In this document: positions 59,234-64,000 of the stretch, in pieces
Numbering within the stretch: the first letter of the stretch is position 1
Layout of the letters: the number at the start of each line of letters is the position of its first letter
From: Mucilaginibacter sp.
Lineage (GTDB): Bacteria > Bacteroidota > Bacteroidia > Sphingobacteriales > Sphingobacteriaceae
NCBI GenBank assembly: GCA_030445275.1
Contig: JAUCSE010000089.1
Location: 117,309 to 181,308 of the forward strand
Length of the DNA stretch: 64,000 bases
Reading direction: 5' to 3'
Position numbers and translations under genes: made by a program
The notes under the pieces: generated by a model
Databases searched by the model: none
What the model was told of the DNA's origin: nothing
Seen by the model: only the letters and a program-made list of their open reading frames with translations

Positions 59234-61609
59234 TTACCATTTGTAAGTAATGGACAACCGGTAGTTTCTTGGCGCTTCTGCCTGCCAATAAAAAGCTTTG
59301 AGATAAGAATAATAGGAGCCGCTATACAGATACTTATCTAAAACATTAAAGCAGTTGGCTGCTATTCTGATTTTACTACCTTCCCAGAACAAGCCCCCAT
59401 CTACCTTGAAATAGTTTGGCAGCCTTACCTCTGAATCACTCCAGGAATCGGTTGCACGCTGAAGCAAGCTTGTGAAACCTGCCGAAACACCTGCCCCTTT
59501 TAATGAACCCTGTTGCAGGCGATAAGTTAGCCAACCGTTAATCACGTGTTTAGCATAGCCGGGTACCACATCGCCCACCTCTATACCTTGTACTCCCGGT
59601 GTTACCTTAGTTACTTTTGAATCGGTTAAGGCATAGTTCGCGGTCAGGTTCAGTCCGCTAATGATTTCGCCACGTAGGTCAAATTCAATACCCTGGGAGC
59701 GTTTTTGTCCTAAAATCACGCTCAACCCTGAGTTTGGCCCGCTGTTTGGGTCGGCTGTCAATTCATTATTTTTCATGATGCGGTAAACAGAAAGGGTTGT
59801 ATTCCATCTGCCATCCATCCAATCTCTTTTAACCCCAAATTCGGTATTGTTTCCGGTGATGGGTTTCACATTACCGATGGCCACTTTACCTGATTGTGGT
59901 ATAAAAGCCTCATCGCGCATACCGTAAACGGAGGTTTGATCATCAAGCGATACACTTAAGCCAATACGCGGTGTAAAGTGTTTACCTGTGTATGGCGTTC
60001 CGCTAAATTCTGATTGTTTTACATAGGTGTAGCGACCTGCCAAAGTAAGCCTGATCTTATTATTCAGGAAACCCAATTCATCCTGAGCATAAACACCGGT
60101 ATATTCCTGACTGATATTACCGCCACCCGCTGCTGAACGCGCCTCGATATTAAGGCTTCTGTCAAACTGGGGATAGCCGTTTCCGGGAGGACCATAAACC
60201 GGCAGCTTGGTGTTAAATGGTTTATTGGCCGAGTCAAGCAAATGTGTTTGGTTATAGTCGGCATCGTAATTTTTATTGCCAACATCAATACCGCCTAAAA
60301 TGCGGTGGTGCACACTACCTGTATTTACACTACCGTTTACAAATGCCTGCGCAAGGGTCATAGCGCTTTTAGCATCCCAAATACTTATCCCCCTGATCAT
60401 GGTTCCATCCGGGTTAACGGCATTTGGCCACATATCAGAACCCCGCTGGCTATAGTTAAAATATGCTCCCTGCGCGGTCAGTTTCCAGTTACTGCTAAGC
60501 TGGTGCTGCAGGTTTATAAATAAACTATGGTCATTGATATTAGTTGGCGCAAGCCCGGGAGGAACCGCGGTAAAGTTACGCGGTAAAGTAGCGTAGCCAT
60601 CGGTGCTGAAAACATAGTATGAACCCACATCAGACATTTTTGCATGCTGAAGGGTATATTCAACAGTTAACTTTGTTTTATCATCAAACTGGTAGGAGAT
60701 AACCGGAGCTATGCTATAGCGATTATTATACTCATTGGCCCGGAATGACCCTTTGTTTTGACCCGCAACATTTAAGCGGTACAGGAATTTTCCGTCTTTA
60801 CTCAGCTTGCCATCCAGATCTAAAGTAGCCCGGTAAAGGCCGAAGCTTCCGGTGGTCATGCTGAATTCGCCTTTTTCCTGCCCGGTTGGTTTTTTGGTAA
60901 CCACATTATATAAACCACTCGGATCGCCATTGGCCAACATAAAACCTGCCGGGCCTTTTACAAATTCAATATGATCAATAAAGCTGGCATCTTCTGTTAA
61001 TGGCCCCCAGTAGGAGTTTACTACATTAAATCCGTTGCGGAAAGCCTGTATCTGTGAACCACGCATAGTAATATTGGCATACAGATCTGCCCAATGCTCC
61101 AATCGTATTGCGCCACTTACATTGCGGATCACCCCATCGCTCATGCTGATTACCTGTTGCTCGGCTAATGATTGGGAGGTAACCACCTGGATGTTTTGTG
61201 GTACTTCCAGCAAAGGCTCCTGCAAGCGCAGTGAAGGCGAAGGGTTATCAATCTTAATACGATTGTTTTTCCCGTTGATCACCACCTCCTGTAATTGAGA
61301 TGTACTAATGCCCAGCACAAATTTTACTAAGGTATTTTCACCGGCTTTAACCGCCACTTCCTTTTCTTCGGGCGAAAGGTTTACCGCGCTTACAACCAGC
61401 GTATAAGAGCCGGGCTTTACTTTGTTGATATGAAAAACGCCTTTATCGTTGGTTAATGAACCCATCTTGTTGCCTTTAATACTAACAGTTACATAGGCTG
61501 CCGGACTACCATCGCGGGCGCTCACTTCGCCGCTTATACTTCCGTTTTGTTGGGCAAAACTGGTTAAACCGATAAAAATTGAGATTAAAAAAGTAATGAT
61601 TTTCTTCAT
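59234..61609 (-). CDS. TonB-dependent siderophore-type receptor
   Basis: 791 residues from the ATG at 61609 that starts the signal (MKKIITFLISIFIGLTSFAQ); ten more codons are open upstream. After the signal comes a CarboxypepD_reg-like beta-sandwich (about 25-105, GSISGEVSARDGSPAAYVTVSIKGNKMG), then the plug (about 130-240, EPLLEVPQNIQVVTSQSLAEQ, and the GPAGFMLANGDPSGLYNVVTKKPTG block typical of FhuA/FhuE/FpvA receptors) and a 22-strand barrel ending in ITYKW with a terminal aromatic. It would import a ferric siderophore. No siderophore genes or iron-regulated boxes are seen close by. Confidence 0.92.
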   Translation of the reverse strand: MKKIITFLISIFIGLTSFAQQNGSISGEVSARDGSPAAYVTVSIKGNKMGSLTNDKGVFHINKVKPGSYTLVVSAVNLSPEEKEVAVKAGENTLVKFVLGISTSQLQEVVINGKNNRIKIDNPSPSLRLQEPLLEVPQNIQVVTSQSLAEQQVISMSDGVIRNVSGAIRLEHWADLYANITMRGSQIQAFRNGFNVVNSYWGPLTEDASFIDHIEFVKGPAGFMLANGDPSGLYNVVTKKPTGQEKGEFSMTTGSFGLYRATLDLDGKLSKDGKFLYRLNVAGQNKGSFRANEYNNRYSIAPVISYQFDDKTKLTVEYTLQHAKMSDVGSYYVFSTDGYATLPRNFTAVPPGLAPTNINDHSLFINLQHQLSSNWKLTAQGAYFNYSQRGSDMWPNAVNPDGTMIRGISIWDAKSAMTLAQAFVNGSVNTGSVHHRILGGIDVGNKNYDADYNQTHLLDSANKPFNTKLPVYGPPGNGYPQFDRSLNIEARSAAGGGNISQEYTGVYAQDELGFLNNKIRLTLAGRYTYVKQSEFSGTPYTGKHFTPRIGLSVSLDDQTSVYGMRDEAFIPQSGKVAIGNVKPITGNNTEFGVKRDWMDGRWNTTLSVYRIMKNNELTADPNSGPNSGLSVILGQKRSQGIEFDLRGEIISGLNLTANYALTDSKVTKVTPGVQGIEVGDVVPGYAKHVINGWLTYRLQQGSLKGAGVSAGFTSLLQRATDSWSDSEVRLPNYFKVDGGLFWEGSKIRIAANCFNVLDKYLYSGSYYSYLKAFYWQAEAPRNYRLSITYKW

Positions 61610-61777
61610 GTTATTTTGAATGATTCTAAATAAAGGCAAAGAAACACAAAAAACAACGGGATCAAAGAATTATTTATAATTAATCTAAATAAGGGCGGTT
61701 TTGTTTTATAGCTAACTCTTCAATCTGTGCACGCGGCGTCCAATCATAGTGCAACTAAAGGCAAACGTTATTAAACA

Positions 61778-61815
61778 AGAAATCCCCTCAGATCTTTCTG
61801 AGAGGATTTCTTTTA
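61778..61815 (-). terminator. Intrinsic terminator of the NlpC/P60 gene
   Basis: AGAAATCC-CCTCAG and CTGAG-AGGATTTCT pair around ATCTTT; on the minus strand TTGTTTAATAA follows. It stands 17 bases after the stop codon at 61832. Confidence 0.8.
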
Positions 61816-61831
61816 CTTCGAACAACTTCGC

Positions 61832-62479
61832 TCAATTATTAGATAACGAAAGCGAGGAATCAGCTTTCGAATTAAGCTGATTATCTGGATCATTATTATT
61901 TTCAGAAAATAAGCGGATGGTTTTGATATACCGCCCCATATAATAATCATTTAAGGTAGTTTCAGTAACACCATTGGCAGCGCCCGATGTGGAATGTATG
62001 AATGTTATAGGCTCACCGGGTAATGATACAATAATACCTATATGTCCGGCGCTTCTTCTTCTGTAGCTTTTGGTACCGGTAAACAATATCAGGTCGCCGG
62101 GTTTAGCATCTTTCAGATCTACTTTTCCGCTAACGGCAACAAAATCCGCAGATCCCCGGGGAATGGTTATTCCAAAATGATCAAATACATAATTAACAAA
62201 ACCCGAACAATCAAAACCCTTTTCCGGATCGGAAGAGCCAAACCTGTAGGGAATACCTTTGAGCGATCTGGCAAAAGCCACTAACTCATCTGGCGAGGCA
62301 TCTCCTGTTACAATAGTGGTATCCCTATGGGGCTTGCTATGTGCCCGATAATGTTTATGTGCCCTGGCAATTTTATGTGTTTTATGCGCTTTGTGTTTGG
62401 TAAATGCTGTTGCATTCTCCGGTTTAAAGAATGATAACGAAGCCAGGAAAAGGATCTGTAAACCAACGCTATAATGCAT
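61832..62479 (-). CDS. Exported NlpC/P60 peptidase with His/Lys-rich segment
   Basis: 215 residues with an N-terminal signal (QILFLASLSFFKPENATA). Residues about 26-52 are a His/Lys/Arg-rich segment with seven His. The NlpC/P60 domain follows: catalytic Cys in EKGFDCSGFVNYVF, His in SAGHIGIIVS, and a third polar residue in FIHSTSGAANG. It cleaves D-Glu-diaminopimelate bonds in peptidoglycan stem peptides. The basic segment may hold it to the wall or bind metal (inference). A Ser/Asn-rich tail ends the protein. Confidence 0.9.
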   Translation of the reverse strand: MHYSVGLQILFLASLSFFKPENATAFTKHKAHKTHKIARAHKHYRAHSKPHRDTTIVTGDASPDELVAFARSLKGIPYRFGSSDPEKGFDCSGFVNYVFDHFGITIPRGSADFVAVSGKVDLKDAKPGDLILFTGTKSYRRRSAGHIGIIVSLPGEPITFIHSTSGAANGVTETTLNDYYMGRYIKTIRLFSENNNDPDNQLNSKADSSLSLSNN

Positions 62480-62869
62480 GGCGTAAAATAGGGAAAAAAA
62501 ATTTGCTGCGGTGGTGTAAAAAGAAAAAAATGTTCCGGCAATTTAGCAACCATTTAATTATCAGCAAATTGCTGCCTATTATTCCAAAAACAAGATTCAG
62601 GGAAAAACCCGATGAGATTTGCTTGACTTAGACGAGAAGCAATTAAGTTGACTGTTTACGACTATTTATTATGGAGGAAGTACCTGAACTTTAGCCATAA
62701 AATCAACATTAATGGCAGTCAATAATTAGGAGCTATCTAACTGCTATCACTACATCCTTTATTTAACATTATTCAATCGCATTATATTTTCTTAAGTAAA
62801 CCTATCCATGAAAAAAATCCAGAAAAAACATGTACCTTTTTTATCGCAAATTACACTAACAAAATAACA
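62480..62869. other. 390-base AT-rich gap
   Basis: Between divergent genes. No repeat, hairpin or gene could be supported; it should hold the promoters of the NlpC/P60 gene (minus) and of the metallo-beta-lactamase-fold gene (plus), but no consensus box stands out. Confidence 0.4.
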
Positions 62870-63772
62870 ATGAAAACAATTAAAAAATCGTTATTAATAT
62901 TGAGCATTATTGCAACCAGCATACCTAGTTTATACACTGATGCTCAAGAAGTTAAAACCATTTCAAGCACCCCGTTAAAACTTACTTATTATAATTCTGC
63001 CGAATCAACTTTTGGAGTTACCTCCATACTGGTGACAGGACAAAAAGAGGCCATTCTTATCGATGCTCAATTTACTTTACCTGATGCAGAAAAGGTTGCT
63101 GTTATGATAAAAAATAGCGGAAAAAAATTGAAAGCCATATTTATTAGTTACGGCGATCCGGATTATTACTTTGGCTTAGAAGCAATTAAGAAATACTACC
63201 CTAATGTGCCTGTTTACGCTACAGCGCCAACTATTGAACATATTAAGGCAACCTACGTGGGAAAGTTGGAGTATTGGGGCAAAATTTTAAAACAGGCAGC
63301 CCCTAAAAAAGTGATCATCCCAGACGCGTTTACTGGTAACTCATTGGAGCTGGATGGTAATAAACTTGAAATTATAAAAGTACCTGGCGCACCTGTCCGC
63401 AGCTTTGTTTGGATACCTTCTGTAAAAGCTGTTGTTGGGGGTATTAATGTTTTTGGAGATGATTTTCACTTATGGATGGCCGATGATGCAACTGCTCCCA
63501 AAAGAGCACTATGGATTGATGCCTTAAATAAGATTATCAGTTTAAATCCTAAAGTGGTGATTCCCGGGCATTTCGGCAACAAGGCTGATCTGACCATCAC
63601 CTCTGTTAAATACACAGAAACCTATCTGCATACTTATGAGCAACTGTTAAAAACAAATAAAAACTCTAAATCATTGATTGCTGCGCTGAAGGCGAAATAT
63701 CCCAATGCTGGTTTCCTGACAGGACTTGAACTGGGAGCAAAAGTAAATACCGGTGAGATGGAATGGAAATAA
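62870..63772 (+). CDS. Exported metallo-beta-lactamase-fold protein with altered metal site
   Basis: 300 residues with a signal peptide (SLLILSIIATSIPSLYTDA). The MBL fold is recognised from VTSILVTGQKEAILIDAQF, the strand FISYGDPDYYFGLEAIKKY and VVIPGHFGNK. The usual metal motif HxHxDH reads YxDxDY here, and the third-ligand segment (normally PGH) reads VPGAPVRS, so two or more metal ligands are lost. A relative group with HGDPDYYFG exists, but this protein lacks even that His. It may be non-catalytic or use a different site. Single gene. Confidence 0.82.
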   Translation: MKTIKKSLLILSIIATSIPSLYTDAQEVKTISSTPLKLTYYNSAESTFGVTSILVTGQKEAILIDAQFTLPDAEKVAVMIKNSGKKLKAIFISYGDPDYYFGLEAIKKYYPNVPVYATAPTIEHIKATYVGKLEYWGKILKQAAPKKVIIPDAFTGNSLELDGNKLEIIKVPGAPVRSFVWIPSVKAVVGGINVFGDDFHLWMADDATAPKRALWIDALNKIISLNPKVVIPGHFGNKADLTITSVKYTETYLHTYEQLLKTNKNSKSLIAALKAKYPNAGFLTGLELGAKVNTGEMEWK

Positions 63773-63910
63773 CCAGTCCTGCTGATACTTCAATTCTTTG
63801 TCCGTTTAGCTAGTGGTTGGTGTTATTACCACGCTACAAAATACCCATCAAGTAAAAAGCCTCCCAGATTTCTCGAGGGCACTGAAAAAGCCCCGTTAAT
63901 TCGGAGAAAA

Positions 63911-63948
63911 AAAAGGGGTTGTGTCATAAATCATGAACAACCCCTTTT
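63911..63948. terminator. Strong hairpin near the right edge
   Basis: AAAAGGGGTTGT and ACAACCCCTTTT form a perfect 12-base stem with A-run on the left and T-run on the right, so it can terminate on both strands. What it serves on the right side is beyond the window. Confidence 0.75.
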
Positions 63949-64000
63949 CCTTACCCCACAGGAGGGAACGACATATCTCGGTTTCGTATAAACGATTCTC

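Noticed and set aside
63840..64000. Right edge as the end of an insertion sequence (GGGGTTGTGTCATAAATCATGAACAACCCC)
   Set aside because: The perfect stem with A- and T-runs is better explained as a terminator; no transposase reading frame can be judged in the last 50 bases.

Overview
The window looks like the chromosome of a Bacteroidetes of the family Sphingobacteriaceae, most like Mucilaginibacter or Pedobacter (inference from gene content, no database search). The signs are promoters of the Bacteroidetes type (TTTG, about 19 bases, TAnnTTTG), poor Shine-Dalgarno sequences, many SPI/SPII-exported proteins, a TonB receptor with a CarboxypepD_reg-like plug extension, GH97/GH30/GH16/GH43 glycosidases, 7TM-DISM and SpoIIE-type signalling proteins, and many small palindromic interspersed repeats. 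No tRNA, rRNA, CRISPR array, prophage or complete insertion sequence was seen.

Layout. 1-12.6 kb is mostly housekeeping: a truncated Cys/Met PLP enzyme, dtd, a MazG-like pyrophosphohydrolase, a DUF4349 lipoprotein, comB, gcvT, a GT4, rnhB, a GAF-PP2C phosphatase, an orphan OppC-type permease, a GT2 coupled to a YbhN-like membrane protein, and a dienelactone hydrolase. 12.8-16.6 kb is a three-gene Mo/FAD/FeS aldehyde-oxidoreductase operon of the PaoABC type. 16.7-19.2 kb has a GAF histidine kinase, a glycine-rich RRM protein and a GreA-like protein. 19.3-31.1 kb has a candidate small RNA, a GMC oxidoreductase with its subunit-3 partner, a DUF1080 (3-keto-glycoside hydrolase) protein, a PldA-like outer-membrane protein, a CBS protein, a DEAD-box helicase, a GH43, cysM-cysE, a NIPSNAP protein and a Tat-exported sugar isomerase/epimerase. 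31.2-35.5 kb has an alpha/beta hydrolase, an S41 peptidase and a GPH-type transporter.

35.6-40.7 kb is the most informative stretch. An ECF sigma factor with a zinc-type anti-sigma partner sits among a DUF1223 thioredoxin-like protein, a cytochrome b/sulfite-oxidase-like pair, DoxX, a Lys/Met-repeat peptide and an exported peroxiredoxin. Four copies of one bipartite promoter (TGTAAGG, exactly 15 bases, CGACTAA) lie in front of four of these transcription units, so a whole self-controlled stress regulon can be read from the sequence. 40.7-43.0 kb is modABC, which would feed molybdate to the two molybdoenzymes of the window.

43.2-50.6 kb is a beta-glucan locus: a 7TM-DISM membrane receptor whose cytoplasmic tail is the zinc-ribbon/HTH DNA-binding part of an IS1595-type transposase (no DDE catalytic domain), then GH30, GH16 and GH16, two of which share a C-terminal beta-trefoil module, and a beta-barrel protein. 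50.8-64 kb has a class-C-type serine hydrolase, a GH97, a beta-barrel protein, a YCII/ECF42-type sigma pair, a DUF4097 beta-solenoid protein, a siderophore-type TonB receptor, a His-rich NlpC/P60 peptidase and a metallo-beta-lactamase-fold protein with degraded metal sites.

The best candidates for something undescribed are the receptor-transposase-domain fusion and the four-promoter ECF regulon.
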